A DNA stretch of 64,000 nucleotides, taken from an uncultured Loktanella sp. (GTDB lineage Bacteria > Pseudomonadota > Alphaproteobacteria > Rhodobacterales > Rhodobacteraceae). The position numbers and the translations under genes are program-made. The stretch is taken from NCBI GenBank assembly GCA_937132065.1, contig CAKZNT010000047.1, positions 24,224 through 88,223 on the forward strand, written 5' to 3'. Position 1 is the stretch's first letter; each line of letters begins with the position of its first letter. Below, piece by piece: positions 40,403-50,215 of this stretch. The notes beneath the pieces are model-generated. The model searched no databases, was not told the origin of the DNA, and saw only the letters and a list, made by a program, of their open reading frames with translations.

Positions 40403-42808
40403 ATGTTTTACCTGCAAGTTGCGACCCACAGTCATAGGAAACCTGAATTGTCAGTAGCCGAAAACGAACAGGGGCGCAGTCGGGGCGCGAACATGCAATT
40501 CATTGCGATCCTTGGCGTTTGCGCGTTCGCCTTATTGGTTGCTGCCGTCAATGCATCGTTGCCTATTTTACAGGCATCACTTTTTGGTGCTGCTATTGTG
40601 TGCCTTCTGGGTGTTGGTCGCGCGGTTGCACTTGCGATCAAAGGACGGTCGGCAGAGCGCGCGCATGACCCTGTTTTGAGCGGCTTGGTCGAGCGTGATC
40701 CGGAACATGCGTTTTTGACGAACCTTGACGGTGAGATTCTGAAGGTCAGTGCCGCTGCGCGTCAATTGTTCGACTGCAAGCCTGGTGATAGCCTTGCCGC
40801 GACGATGACCGCGATCATTGCCAATCCAGACGTTGTGCTATTCAGGCTGCTGCGGCAGGCGGAAGTCTCGGGTGGCGGCAAAGAGATCGTTACCACGCGA
40901 AGTGGTAGTTTTCGTCTTTCTGTCACGACAGCTGATCCGACCCGCTATCTTTGGCGGTTGGAAGCTATTCCTTCGGTCAGCACGGCCTCGGCGGTGCGAT
41001 CGGGGCATGCGTTGAGCATTCCGATGATGACAATCGGCGCGCGTGGTGCGGTGCTTTTTGTTAACGATGCCTGTCGTAACCTGTTGGGGTTTAGGCCGAA
41101 ATCCGTAAACGATGTTTTCGGTGATGCCCAGCTGCGGACTGGATCGAGCTATAAGGTTAAAGTGCCTGACGGTGAGGGGACCGTGACCGCAGCAATTATT
41201 GACAGTATGGCAGGCCGCAAGGAGATTTATTTAATCCCGGTTGTGGCTGGTGACATTCACAATGCGAGGCCACGCGAGTTATTTACCGAATGGGATGCGA
41301 TCGAGGATTTGCCTGTGCCGCTCCTAAAGGTGTCTGCTGCGGGCGAGGTGCTCGCGTCAAATCGCGAGGCGCGCACGCTTCTCGGGATTGCATCGACGCA
41401 TGGTAAACGGGTCGGTGATGTGCTTGATGGGCTTGGCCGCCCGATTGTTGACTGGCTTCGTGAAACAATCGCGGGACAATGCGGATATGGATCGCAGTTT
41501 TTACGCGGTCGTGGCGACAATCATGACACGTTTGTGCAAGTCACTTTGAATAAAGCGGGCGGTATTACCGACCCTCACCTGATTGCTGTTTTGAACGACG
41601 TCACAGAGCTTAAGACGTTAGAAGCCCAGTTTGTCCAAAGCCAGAAAATGCAGGCGATTGGCCAACTTGCAGGCGGCGTTGCCCATGATTTCAACAATCT
41701 TCTGACCGCGATTTCCGGCCACTGTGATTTATTGCTGCTGCGTCATGATCAGGGTGACCAAAACTATGGTGACCTCATCCAGATTCATCAGAATGCTAAT
41801 CGGGCTGCCAGTCTTGTTGGGCAGCTTTTGGCGTTTTCACGCAAGCAAAACCTGCAACCAGAGGTGATTGATCTACGTGATACCTTGTCTGACCTCACCC
41901 ATTTGCTCAATCGCCTTGTCGGTGAAAAGGTGACGCTGACGCTGACACATGATCAGAATTTGGGACAGATCAAGGCCGACAAGCGTCAGCTTGAGCAGGT
42001 GTTGATGAACCTCGTTGTCAACGCGCGCGATGCAATGCCAAGCGGCGGCGAGATTCGAGTTGTTACCGAAAACTTACATTTGGAAGAACAACTTATTCGC
42101 GACCGCGCGGTTGTGAGTGCGGGCGACTATGTGCTGGTGAAGGTAATCGACGAGGGGCACGGCATCCCGCCCGAGCGGCTGCCCAAAATATTTGAACCGT
42201 TTTACACGACGAAACGCACAGGCGAGGGAACGGGGCTAGGTCTGTCGACGGCTTACGGGATTGTGAAACAGTCGGGCGGTTTTATCTTTGCCAATAGTGA
42301 AGTGGACCGCGGCACTGAATTCTCGCTGTTGTTTCCGGTGCATGACCTTGAGGTGGTTGCGCGACCGAAGTCTGTCGAACAGGGGCCAAAGCCGCTTGCT
42401 GGCACGGATGAGGGCGTCGTGTTGTTGGTTGAAGATGAAGCGCCCGTGCGCGCGTTTGCTTCGCGTGCGTTGCGCCTGCGCGGCTACACGGTTCTTGAGG
42501 TGGACTGCGCCGAGAACGCCCTTTCAATGCTCCAAGACCCTGAATTGATGATCGACGTGTTCGTCACCGATGTCATTATGCCTGGAATGGACGGACCAAC
42601 TTGGGTCAGGGAAGCGCTTGAAGATCGCCCGCATACCCGCGTTGTATTTGTATCCGGCTATGCGGAGGACGCATTTGGAGATGAAGGCCCAAGCATTGAA
42701 AACTCTGTCTTCCTGCCCAAACCATTCTCGCTCAACGATCTGACCACAACCGTGCAGGGGCAGGTTGCCGCTATGCGCGCCGATGCCGAAACGCTAGATA
42801 TCGCTTAA
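40403..42808 (+). CDS. cckA: CckA-type hybrid sensor histidine kinase
   Basis: 801 residues. Two close N-terminal membrane helices (about 32-75), two PAS-like domains (about 90-200 and 215-420), then the H-box in [22 protein letters not shown]-box [16 protein letters not shown], and G-boxes [25 protein letters not shown] and [22 protein letters not shown] receiver domain follows ([15 protein letters not shown] ... [17 protein letters not shown] with the phospho-Asp; the Lys is in LPKPFS). In Alphaproteobacteria CckA passes phosphate through ChpT to CtrA to control motility and cell cycle. AAGGT precedes the start. The end overlaps glk by 15 bp. Confidence 0.95.
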   Translation: MFYLQVATHSHRKPELSVAENEQGRSRGANMQFIAILGVCAFALLVAAVNASLPILQASLFGAAIVCLLGVGRAVALAIKGRSAERAHDPVLSGLVERDPEHAFLTNLDGEILKVSAAARQLFDCKPGDSLAATMTAIIANPDVVLFRLLRQAEVSGGGKEIVTTRSGSFRLSVTTADPTRYLWRLEAIPSVSTASAVRSGHALSIPMMTIGARGAVLFVNDACRNLLGFRPKSVNDVFGDAQLRTGSSYKVKVPDGEGTVTAAIIDSMAGRKEIYLIPVVAGDIHNARPRELFTEWDAIEDLPVPLLKVSAAGEVLASNREARTLLGIASTHGKRVGDVLDGLGRPIVDWLRETIAGQCGYGSQFLRGRGDNHDTFVQVTLNKAGGITDPHLIAVLNDVTELKTLEAQFVQSQKMQAIGQLAGGVAHDFNNLLTAISGHCDLLLLRHDQGDQNYGDLIQIHQNANRAASLVGQLLAFSRKQNLQPEVIDLRDTLSDLTHLLNRLVGEKVTLTLTHDQNLGQIKADKRQLEQVLMNLVVNARDAMPSGGEIRVVTENLHLEEQLIRDRAVVSAGDYVLVKVIDEGHGIPPERLPKIFEPFYTTKRTGEGTGLGLSTAYGIVKQSGGFIFANSEVDRGTEFSLLFPVHDLEVVARPKSVEQGPKPLAGTDEGVVLLVEDEAPVRAFASRALRLRGYTVLEVDCAENALSMLQDPELMIDVFVTDVIMPGMDGPTWVREALEDRPHTRVVFVSGYAEDAFGDEGPSIENSVFLPKPFSLNDLTTTVQGQVAAMRADAETLDIA

Positions 42809-43759
42809 ATGCGCCGCTGAACCAGTGAGCGCGGCATAGTCGTCTTCAACGACGTGCACACTGAAGTTATCCATGAAATCGGCAAATCGCCCTTTGTCCC
42901 GAAACGCGGCAGCAAAGCCCATCGTGTCGAAATAGGGTGCAAAGGCCCGCGCCACGCCGCCCACAAGATAGACGCCACCGAACGGAAGCTGGATCAGGGA
43001 CAAGTTGCCACAAACCGATCCGAGAATTTGGGTGAACATCTGCACCGCGCGCACAGCGCGTTCATCACGGGCGTCAGCGCAGGCTTCCATAATTTCTTTT
43101 GCCGAGAGTTCGGCGGGAGAACCGTCTTCGTGGCTCAGGAACGCATAGACCCGTTCGAGCCCGCGCCCTGACAAGACATCTTCGACCCCTGTAAAGCCAT
43201 GCACCTTCGAGACAAACTGCCAGAGCCGAAGTTCTTGTGGCGTGCGCACAGGCAAGTTCGCATGCCCGCTCTCGGATGGCGGAACGAGCCGCCCTGTGCC
43301 GGTTTGAAAAACGGGGGCTGCATTAAAGCCAGTGCCAACACCCACAACGAGCATGGTGTCGTTCTCATTTTCGGGCGCGCGACCGATCACGGTGCGGATA
43401 TTGCGCGGGTCAATATGACCAAGCGCATAGCCTTGCGCCTGTAAGTCATTGAGAATGGCCACTCTTTCGGCCTTGGTGGCGCGCATCAAAGTGGCGTTGT
43501 CGATTGTCCAGTCAAGATTGGTCATCGTCGCACATCCATCGTGCACGGGGCCCGCGACAGCGACACAGGCCGCAATCGGATCAACGCCGTTTTCGTCCGC
43601 AATGTAGCGGCGCAATACGGTTTCCAAGCTGGGGTAATCGGCGTTCGAATAACGGCGAATTGTGCCTGCGACGATGTGCTTACCATCGGCAAGCGCGACA
43701 CGTGTATTTGTGCCGCCGATATCTGCGACGAGCGCATAGGTGTCTTTTGGATGTGACAT
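42794..43759 (-). CDS. glk: Glucokinase
   Basis: 321 residues. YALVADIGGTNTRVALADG (phosphate 1), VAVAGPVHDGCATMTNLDWTID (glucose contact), LVVGVGTGFNAAPVFQ, and GRLVPPSESGHANLPVRT are typical of Glk of the GlcK/Glk group rather than ROK kinases, since there is no ROK zinc motif. It phosphorylates glucose freed by the glucosidases of the adjacent agl/bgl locus. It follows the GH1 gene by 12 bp on the same strand. Confidence 0.96.
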   Translation of the reverse strand: MSHPKDTYALVADIGGTNTRVALADGKHIVAGTIRRYSNADYPSLETVLRRYIADENGVDPIAACVAVAGPVHDGCATMTNLDWTIDNATLMRATKAERVAILNDLQAQGYALGHIDPRNIRTVIGRAPENENDTMLVVGVGTGFNAAPVFQTGTGRLVPPSESGHANLPVRTPQELRLWQFVSKVHGFTGVEDVLSGRGLERVYAFLSHEDGSPAELSAKEIMEACADARDERAVRAVQMFTQILGSVCGNLSLIQLPFGGVYLVGGVARAFAPYFDTMGFAAAFRDKGRFADFMDNFSVHVVEDDYAALTGSAAHLSDI

Positions 43760-43771
43760 GATTTGCTGGCC

Positions 43772-45097
43772 CTAGACGCGCGAAAGTGCGGATTTGAGTG
43801 CGTAGTAAGATGTTTTGGGGGTGCGCTGCAAGGTTTCGAAATCCACATGCACCATGCCAAACCGTTTTTCGTAGCCAAAGGCCCATTCAAAATTGTCGAG
43901 CAGGGACCAGTAGAAGAAACCCTGCACATTTGCGCCGTCTGCGATTGCGTCTTTGGTTGCATTCATGTGGTCGGTGATGAATTGCTGGCGGGCCGGATCG
44001 TGGATTGCGCCGTTTTCAACGTGATCGTCCCACGCCATCCCGTTTTCAGAGACAAAAATCGGCAGGTCCCCAACGTAGTCGCGTGCCGCGCGCGTCAGGA
44101 AATGGTGAAGCCCTTGCGGGTAGATTTCCCAACCCATCTGCGTTTTATCAAGTGGTCCGACGATTGATTTCTGGTGTGGCCATGCGGCTGTCGGATCATG
44201 CGCGATGATGTTGCGGGTGTAATAATTGACCCCGAGAAAGTCGATTGGCTGGCTGATTGTGGTCATGTCATCTTGCCAGTTGGCGGGCATATGCGGTTCA
44301 AGTCCGCTGAGCGCTTCTTTAGGGTAGCTCCCTTGCGTGACCCCTTGAATGAACCACTTGTTGTAGAGCGCGTCTTGGGTTGCGGCGGCGGCGAGATCGT
44401 CGGCGCTATTGCTTGCGGCTTGCGCATATTCAAAATTGAGAACGATGCCGCAGTTTTTCATGCCCTGTGCGCGCAACCGCGTCATTGCCTCGCCATGTGC
44501 AAGGTTGATGTGATGCATTGCACGCGCGGTCGCCCGAATATCGCGCAGTCCAGGCGCGTGATGCCCAAGGAAATGCGACAGGTAGGACACGCACCAAGGT
44601 TCGTTGATTGTGGCAATCGAGGCCATGCGGCTGCCGATTTTATCGGTGATCGCTTCGACATAGTCCCCGAACCGCAATGCTGTGTCACGGTTCATCCAGC
44701 CGCCTTGATCTGCAAGGGCAGACGGCAATTCCCAGTGATAGAGCGTTTGGAATGGCTGCAATCCGCGTGCGAGGATGGCGTCCGTCAACCTGTCGTAAAA
44801 ATCCAACCCCTCGGGGTTCACGGTTTTCCCGTCTGGCATAACGCGCGCCCAGCTGGTCGAGAACCGATAGGCATCAAGCCCTGCGTCCTTGAGCAGGTCG
44901 AGGTCGGTCTCATACCGATGGTAGTGGTCGCAGGCCAAGCTGCCGTTTTCTGCGCGCACCACATTGCCCGGTGTTGCTGCGAATGTGTCCCAATGGGTTG
45001 AGCCAGCACCGCCAAAGCCATGCCCCTCGATCTGATAGGCAGCCGTAGCGGCGCCAAAGAGAAATCCATCCGGAAAATCGGCGCGTGAGAAGTCCAT
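43772..45097 (-). CDS. GH1 beta-glucosidase
   Basis: 441 residues. FPDGFLFGAATAAYQIEGHGFGGAGSTHWDTF is the family start, the acid/base Glu is in SIATINEPWCVSYL and the nucleophile Glu in IFVSENGMAWDDH. NYYTRNI and FFYWSLLDNFEWAFGYEKRFGMVHVDF complete the active site. There is no signal peptide, so it works in the cytosol on imported beta-linked oligosaccharides. It lies 9 bp after aglR and 12 bp before glk, forming aglR-bgl-glk, divergent from aglEFGAK. Confidence 0.95.
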   Translation of the reverse strand: MDFSRADFPDGFLFGAATAAYQIEGHGFGGAGSTHWDTFAATPGNVVRAENGSLACDHYHRYETDLDLLKDAGLDAYRFSTSWARVMPDGKTVNPEGLDFYDRLTDAILARGLQPFQTLYHWELPSALADQGGWMNRDTALRFGDYVEAITDKIGSRMASIATINEPWCVSYLSHFLGHHAPGLRDIRATARAMHHINLAHGEAMTRLRAQGMKNCGIVLNFEYAQAASNSADDLAAAATQDALYNKWFIQGVTQGSYPKEALSGLEPHMPANWQDDMTTISQPIDFLGVNYYTRNIIAHDPTAAWPHQKSIVGPLDKTQMGWEIYPQGLHHFLTRAARDYVGDLPIFVSENGMAWDDHVENGAIHDPARQQFITDHMNATKDAIADGANVQGFFYWSLLDNFEWAFGYEKRFGMVHVDFETLQRTPKTSYYALKSALSRV

Positions 45098-45106
45098 GTT
45101 ATGTCC

Positions 45107-46135
45107 TTAACGTGTTGGGGCAGGGCCAGTGGATTGCCCGACCATCAATTCGGCCTCGAGAAGTCTGGTTTGTGGCTGCTCTGTCGGGTTGGCGATTTCG
45201 GCCAGTAGCATTTCGGCCAATTGCCGCCCTGCATCGCGCACCGATGACCGTGTCGAGGTGTAGATCGGGATATCGCCGCCATTGCGCAAATAGGAGAGAG
45301 CGTCATCGTGGGTGACGACAGACACGTCGCGCCCCATCACAAGGCCGAGGCTCTCGATTGCGCGGCGCACGCCGAGCGCCGAGATCATCGACGAGGTCAT
45401 GATTGCCGTGGGCGGGTTTTTGAGCGCGAGCATATCACGTGTGGACTGGTAGCCGAACTCTTCGGTCATTTCGCCTGAGCGCATCAGTGCGGGATCAATG
45501 GGGATGGCGTTGTCGTGTAGCGTTGCCTCGTATCCCGCGCGCCTGCGATGGGCAAAATCCATGCTCTCAAGCCCGTTGATCAACGCGATCCTGCGATGCC
45601 CGAGATCATAGAGAAAGCTGGCGGCCCGATGGAAGGCGCGTGTGTTGTTCACATCGAGCCACGCATAAGGGCTGGTTGCGCCCGAGGATCGGCCATGCAC
45701 CACAAAGGGCAGGTCAATGCTGTTCAAAAGCGGAATGCGCGGGTCGTCGAGCGTGGGCCCGTGCACCACCACGCCATCAACCGCGCGCCGTGATTTCAGG
45801 CCGCGATAGATCGCCTCTTCGCTGGCATCATCGACAATAGACAGGATCATTTCATAGCCGTTGCGCGAATAGGCTTCACCCGCGCCCGCAATGAAATCAC
45901 CAAAGATCGGGTTCACCATCTCGTGCTTGGTCGAGATCGGGATTACATGGCCAATGGCCAGCGCCTTGCCCGTCGCCAGCCCCTTTGCACGGGTGCTGGG
46001 GTGATAGTTGAACTGCTCTGCCGCTTGCCGCACACGCAGGCGCGTCGCCTCTGATACCTCGGGGTAGCCGTTAAGCGCACGGCTCACGGTTGTCTGGCTG
46101 AGGCCAAGGTTTTTGGAGAGCTGTTTCAGGTTCAT
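45107..46135 (-). CDS. aglR: LacI-family repressor of the alpha-glucoside locus
   Basis: 342 residues. N-terminal helix-turn-helix and hinge (NLKQLSKNLGLSQTTVSRALNGYPEVSEATRLRVRQAA) and a periplasmic-binding-protein-like effector domain. It is divergent from aglE across a 314-bp region that contains two AAAGCGCTTT palindromes. One lies nine bases before its own start codon, so autoregulation is expected. It probably releases DNA on binding an alpha-glucoside. Gene symbol assigned by context. Confidence 0.9.
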   Translation of the reverse strand: MNLKQLSKNLGLSQTTVSRALNGYPEVSEATRLRVRQAAEQFNYHPSTRAKGLATGKALAIGHVIPISTKHEMVNPIFGDFIAGAGEAYSRNGYEMILSIVDDASEEAIYRGLKSRRAVDGVVVHGPTLDDPRIPLLNSIDLPFVVHGRSSGATSPYAWLDVNNTRAFHRAASFLYDLGHRRIALINGLESMDFAHRRRAGYEATLHDNAIPIDPALMRSGEMTEEFGYQSTRDMLALKNPPTAIMTSSMISALGVRRAIESLGLVMGRDVSVVTHDDALSYLRNGGDIPIYTSTRSSVRDAGRQLAEMLLAEIANPTEQPQTRLLEAELMVGQSTGPAPTR

Positions 46136-46143
46136 TGGTTTTC

Positions 46144-46153
46144 AAAGCGCTTT
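46144..46153. promoter_or_regulatory. AglR operator O1 (AAAGCGCTTT)
   Basis: Perfect 10-bp CG-centred palindrome nine bases upstream of the aglR start, where it would cover the ribosome site and early transcript of aglR. No Shine-Dalgarno sequence is visible for aglR here. Confidence 0.75.
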
Positions 46154-46258
46154 CAATTTCCAAGACGTTAGCGGCAGAAATTCGAAACGTCAAAGGGGAA
46201 GATTCGCGTTTTCGCGAGAATAAATGAGCCGCCTACATTAACTTTTCGCAGAGTTTTG

Positions 46259-46308
46259 TTGACAGGTGGCGTGGAATCGTCAAGTGTTTGGGCATCCAAA
46301 GCGCTTTG
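46259..46308 (+). promoter_or_regulatory. aglE promoter with AglR operator O2
   Basis: TTGACA (46259-46264) is a consensus -35, the -10 would be near 46282-46287 but is poor. The perfect palindrome CAAAGCGCTTTG at 46297-46308 would then overlap the transcription start, the usual position for LacI-type repression. It lies in the 314-bp aglR-aglE gap; the rest of that gap shows no ORF or RNA gene I can recognise. Confidence 0.65.
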
Positions 46309-46449
46309 AAATAGATTCGAAGCCGCGGTAAATACAGCGGTCGGACTGAGGGGCCCGATTGAGCGGGATACGTTGCTTGCGTGTCTCAAACAGCATCGTT
46401 TACGGTGCAATAGTGTGACGCGCAGGAATGCGCATTGGGAGGAAACCAC

Positions 46450-47733
46450 ATGAAAAAATCACTATATCTTAGCGTAGCTGCCATTGCTTTGGGCACGGGC
46501 GCTTTTGCCGAAGGCCACCTTGCTGGCCAGAAGATCACCGTTGCGGGTCCATGGCTGAGCCCAGAGGCGGAGACGATCAACGAGATTTTTGACATCTTTG
46601 AGGCGCAGACCGGCGCGGACGTCAGCTATGTCGGCTCCGACAGCTTTGAGCAGCAGATCGTGATTGACGCAGAAGCCGGCTCTGCTCCAAACCTCGCGGT
46701 CTTTCCACAGCCAGGTCTGGCCTCGGATATGGCCAAGCGCGGTTTCCTGACACCACTTTCTGATGGCACTGCCGACTGGGTGCGCGACAACTATGCGGCG
46801 GGTCAGTCTTGGGTTGATCTGGGCACGTTCAAGGACGAGACAGGCGCTGAAAACCTATATGGTATGTTCTTTCGCGTTGATCTGAAATCTTTGGTCTGGT
46901 TCAGCCCCGAGAACTTTGAAGATGCGGGCTATGAAGTGCCAACAACAATGGAAGCGCTCAAGACACTGACTGATCAGATCGTTGCGGATGGCGGCACACC
47001 TTGGTGTATCGGTCTGGGATCGGGCGGCGCGACTGGCTGGCCAGCGACCGACTGGGTTGAAGACATGATGCTGCGCACGCAAGCACCTGACGTTTACGAC
47101 CGCTGGGTGTCCAACGAGCTTCCGTTTAACGCCCCTGAAGTTGTCGCGGCAATGGAAGAGTTCGGCGCATTTGCACGCAATGACGCCTATGTTGCTGGTG
47201 GCGCTGGTGCAGTTGCAACAACCGACTTCCGCGACAGCCCAAAGGGTATGTTTGCAAGCCCGCCACAGTGCTACATGCACCGTCAGGCGTCATTTATTCC
47301 TGCGTTCTTCCCTGAAGGCACAGTTGTTGGCGAAGATGCAGATTTCTTCTACTTCCCTGCATATGAAGGCAAAGATCTCGGGTCTCCGGTTTTGGGCGCG
47401 GGCACATTGTTTGCGATCACAAACCCATCTGACGGCGCACAGGCGCTTGTTGAATTCTTGCGCTCTCCTGAGGCGCATGAGGCATGGATGGCCAAGGGTG
47501 GTTTCTTGACGCCACATAAGGGCGTGGACACATCCAAGTTCGTTGATGACACCTCGCGTAACATGAACGACATCTTGCTGAATGCGACAACATTCCGCTT
47601 TGACGGTTCCGACCTGATGCCAGGTGGTGTTGGTGCAGGCTCTTTCTGGACAGGCATGGTTGACTATGCTGGCGGTAAGGACGCGCAAGAGGTTGCTGAT
47701 GGCATCCAAGCATCTTGGGACGCTTTGAAGTAA
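46450..47733 (+). CDS. aglE: Alpha-glucoside ABC transporter, substrate-binding protein
   Basis: 427 residues from ATG 46450, with GGAGGAAA upstream. Signal peptide MKKSLYLSVAAIALGTGAFA cut before EGH. The body is a cluster-B type extracellular sugar-binding protein (QKITVAGPWLSPEAETINEIFDIFEAQTGADVSYVG, EQQIVIDAEAGSAPNLAVFPQPG, LRSPEAHEAWMAKGGFLTPHKGVD). It captures alpha-glucosides (maltose, sucrose, trehalose) in the periplasm. It differs in codon use and is followed by 79 bp before aglF. Confidence 0.94.
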   Translation: MKKSLYLSVAAIALGTGAFAEGHLAGQKITVAGPWLSPEAETINEIFDIFEAQTGADVSYVGSDSFEQQIVIDAEAGSAPNLAVFPQPGLASDMAKRGFLTPLSDGTADWVRDNYAAGQSWVDLGTFKDETGAENLYGMFFRVDLKSLVWFSPENFEDAGYEVPTTMEALKTLTDQIVADGGTPWCIGLGSGGATGWPATDWVEDMMLRTQAPDVYDRWVSNELPFNAPEVVAAMEEFGAFARNDAYVAGGAGAVATTDFRDSPKGMFASPPQCYMHRQASFIPAFFPEGTVVGEDADFFYFPAYEGKDLGSPVLGAGTLFAITNPSDGAQALVEFLRSPEAHEAWMAKGGFLTPHKGVDTSKFVDDTSRNMNDILLNATTFRFDGSDLMPGGVGAGSFWTGMVDYAGGKDAQEVADGIQASWDALK

Positions 47734-47739
47734 GCGCTT
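47732..47739. promoter_or_regulatory. Possible third AglR half-operator at the aglE stop codon
   Basis: TAAGCGCTTTT overlaps the aglE stop and includes the 8-bp palindrome AAGCGCTT, the core of O1 and O2. It might let AglR dampen the downstream genes, or be chance. Confidence 0.3.
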
Positions 47740-47812
47740 TTCTCTAAGCTAACGAGCCGTCCACTGCGGTGGGCGGTTTGAACCAAATTGATTTCTTGGG
47801 GGAGAGACTGTC

Positions 47813-49048
47813 ATGAATCCTGCACTACAGGGTCTAATCACCGTTCTGATCGGTGTCGGTGGCTGCATCGGCTACTTTTACTTCTCCAACCAGTTTCTCG
47901 ATCGTGTGCTGTTCCCCGCCAAGGGTGTGAACGCCGGTCGCAATATCAATCGCGCCAATATGGTGCGTCCGTGGCTCTTCCTTTTCCCTGCGATGTTCGC
48001 GCTCGGGCTATACCTTGTGTATCCTGTGTTCGCGACAATGTGGTATTCTCTGATTGATCGCGACAAGGGCAATGCGTTTGTTGGCTTGGCCAATTACGCG
48101 CAAATGGTTGATGACCCGAAATTCTGGGAGGCGGTGAAGAACAACCTTTTGTGGCTGATCATCGTGCCTGCGTTTTCGACCGCATTCGGATTGCTTGCCG
48201 CACAGCTGACAGACCGCATTCGCTGGGGTAACTTTGCCAAGTCGCTGATCTTTATGCCGATGGCGATTTCATTTGTCGGCGCGGCGGTCATTTTCAAGCT
48301 GATCTACGACACCCGCCCGGTTGATAGCAGCCAGATTGGCGTGCTCAACGCGGTGTGGCTCCAGTTTAATGGCGGCACGGGGTCTTTCCTGATTTTGCGT
48401 CTCATTCCAGCAGCTTTGATTGCCTGCTTTGGCGCGGCGGTTGCCTATGTTGGCTATAACCTGACGCGCCGTATGACAGGGGCAGGCAGCGCCAAGACCC
48501 CGATACTGGGCGCGATTGGTGCGGCGGGGTTAGTGGCGCTTTGTGCTGTTGCCCTGTTCATGGCTGTGCGTGCGTTCATTGGCATATTCGGGTTCGCGTT
48601 CCCTTATGGAGAGCCGCAAACATGGCTGACGATCCCGATCTGGAACTCTATCTTGCTGATGATTGTGCTGATCTGGATTCAGACCGGCTTTGCGATGGTG
48701 ATCTTGTCGGCGGCCCTGCGCGGTGTGCCCGAGGAAACGATTGAGGCCGCGATTGTCGATGGGGCCAACCCGTTTCAAGTGTTTTTCAAGATCAAGATGC
48801 CGCAGATTGCGGGCACGATTGTGGTCGTCTGGACGACGATTACCCTCACGGTTCTCAAGGTATTTGATATCGTTTTTGCAATGACGAACGGCCAATGGCA
48901 GACGCAAGTTCTTGCCAATTACATGTTCGAGCAGTTGTTCCGCGCCAATGATTGGGGTGTCGGGTCAGCGGCGGCGATTGTCATCATGTTGATGGTGTCA
49001 CCGATCCTCGTCTGGAACGTCTGGAACGTCCGCAAGGAGATGCGCTAA
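47813..49048 (+). CDS. aglF: Alpha-glucoside ABC transporter, permease
   Basis: 411 residues, about eight membrane helices: an N-terminal helix, helices near 50-70, then the MalF-like core. The EAA loop that docks the ATPase is EETIEAAIVDGANPFQVFFKIKMPQIAGT. GGGGGAGA precedes the start. It forms the channel with AglG. The last base of its TAA is the first of the aglG ATG. Confidence 0.94.
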   Translation: MNPALQGLITVLIGVGGCIGYFYFSNQFLDRVLFPAKGVNAGRNINRANMVRPWLFLFPAMFALGLYLVYPVFATMWYSLIDRDKGNAFVGLANYAQMVDDPKFWEAVKNNLLWLIIVPAFSTAFGLLAAQLTDRIRWGNFAKSLIFMPMAISFVGAAVIFKLIYDTRPVDSSQIGVLNAVWLQFNGGTGSFLILRLIPAALIACFGAAVAYVGYNLTRRMTGAGSAKTPILGAIGAAGLVALCAVALFMAVRAFIGIFGFAFPYGEPQTWLTIPIWNSILLMIVLIWIQTGFAMVILSAALRGVPEETIEAAIVDGANPFQVFFKIKMPQIAGTIVVVWTTITLTVLKVFDIVFAMTNGQWQTQVLANYMFEQLFRANDWGVGSAAAIVIMLMVSPILVWNVWNVRKEMR

Positions 49049-50202
49049 TGGATAATATTGCTGGTAAGAAGTCGGGCCTGAGCTGGGCCGTCAATATCTC
49101 GGTCGCTCTTTTGGTGATGCTTTGGTTGTTCCCGACTGCGGGTCTATTCGTGTCGTCGTTTCGCACGGCCGATCAGATTTCAAGTAATGGCTGGTGGCAG
49201 TCGCTATTCGTGTCCGAGCAGAATGTGGTCTTGCGCACGACCGACCCTGATGATGACGGCGCGCAGGTGCTTGAGGATGGCCGCTACACGGTGTCGGGCA
49301 ACCTATACGGCGAAGCGGGCAAGGCGACGATTGACGTTTGGGGCACGTCCTCGCGCGCGATTGACAGCTATGTTGCGGGAGAGACTGCGGACCTTGGTGA
49401 CGGCGAGACGATCACGGTGCAAGCCAACGGTGATTACGTCTGGACGGGCAGCACAGAAATGACGGGCAGGGGGCAGCGTGTGTTTGCCACGGCACAGACC
49501 CCGCCCGAGTTTACGTTGGACAACTATCACACGATGCTCTTTGACCCCGACAACATCGAAGGCATGGCCAAGGCATTTTTCAACACGCTGACGGTGACAA
49601 TTCCTGCGACGATCATCCCGATTGTAATTGCGGCCTTTGCAGCCTACGCGCTTGCGTGGATGGATTTTCCGGGACGTGCAATTTTGGTGGCGGTGGTTGT
49701 GGGCCTGTTGGTTGTGCCGCTACAACTCGCGCTGATCCCGCTATTGCGCCTGCATTTGGGGATCGGTATCGGCAAGGGCTATCTGGGTGTCTGGCTTGCG
49801 CATACAGGCTTTGGCTTGCCGCTCGCGATCTATTTGCTGCGCAACTATATGGTCGGCTTGCCGCGCGACATTATCGAGAATGCGAAGGTTGATGGTGCGA
49901 CTGATTTTCAGATTTTCACCAAGATTATCCTGCCGCTGTCGTTCCCTGCGCTGGCATCCTTTGCGATTTTCCAGTTCCTTTGGACATGGAACGATCTTCT
50001 GGTCGCCAAAGTGTTCCTGATCGATAGCACGGGGCAAACGACCGTGATGACCAACCAAATTGTTGAGCTGCTTGGCACAAAAGGCGGCAACTGGGAGATT
50101 TTGGCAACCGCCGCATTTGTCTCGATTGCTGTGCCGCTGGCGGTTTTCTTTATGATGCAGAAATATCTGGTGCGCGGCCTTCTGGCTGGCTCCGTTAAGT
50201 AG
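49048..50202 (+). CDS. aglG: Alpha-glucoside ABC transporter, permease
   Basis: 384 residues from ATG 49048 (TAATG overlap with aglF). After the first helix (about 12-35) comes a long Asp/Gly/Thr-rich periplasmic insert at about 45-155 (DPDDDGAQVLEDGRYTVSGN and onward), then the MalG-like core with EAA loop PRDIIENAKVDGATDFQIFTKIILPLSFP. The insert is unusually large for a MalG-type subunit and may contact AglE. Confidence 0.94.
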   Translation: MDNIAGKKSGLSWAVNISVALLVMLWLFPTAGLFVSSFRTADQISSNGWWQSLFVSEQNVVLRTTDPDDDGAQVLEDGRYTVSGNLYGEAGKATIDVWGTSSRAIDSYVAGETADLGDGETITVQANGDYVWTGSTEMTGRGQRVFATAQTPPEFTLDNYHTMLFDPDNIEGMAKAFFNTLTVTIPATIIPIVIAAFAAYALAWMDFPGRAILVAVVVGLLVVPLQLALIPLLRLHLGIGIGKGYLGVWLAHTGFGLPLAIYLLRNYMVGLPRDIIENAKVDGATDFQIFTKIILPLSFPALASFAIFQFLWTWNDLLVAKVFLIDSTGQTTVMTNQIVELLGTKGGNWEILATAAFVSIAVPLAVFFMMQKYLVRGLLAGSVK

Positions 50203-50215
50203 AAAGATACGACTT

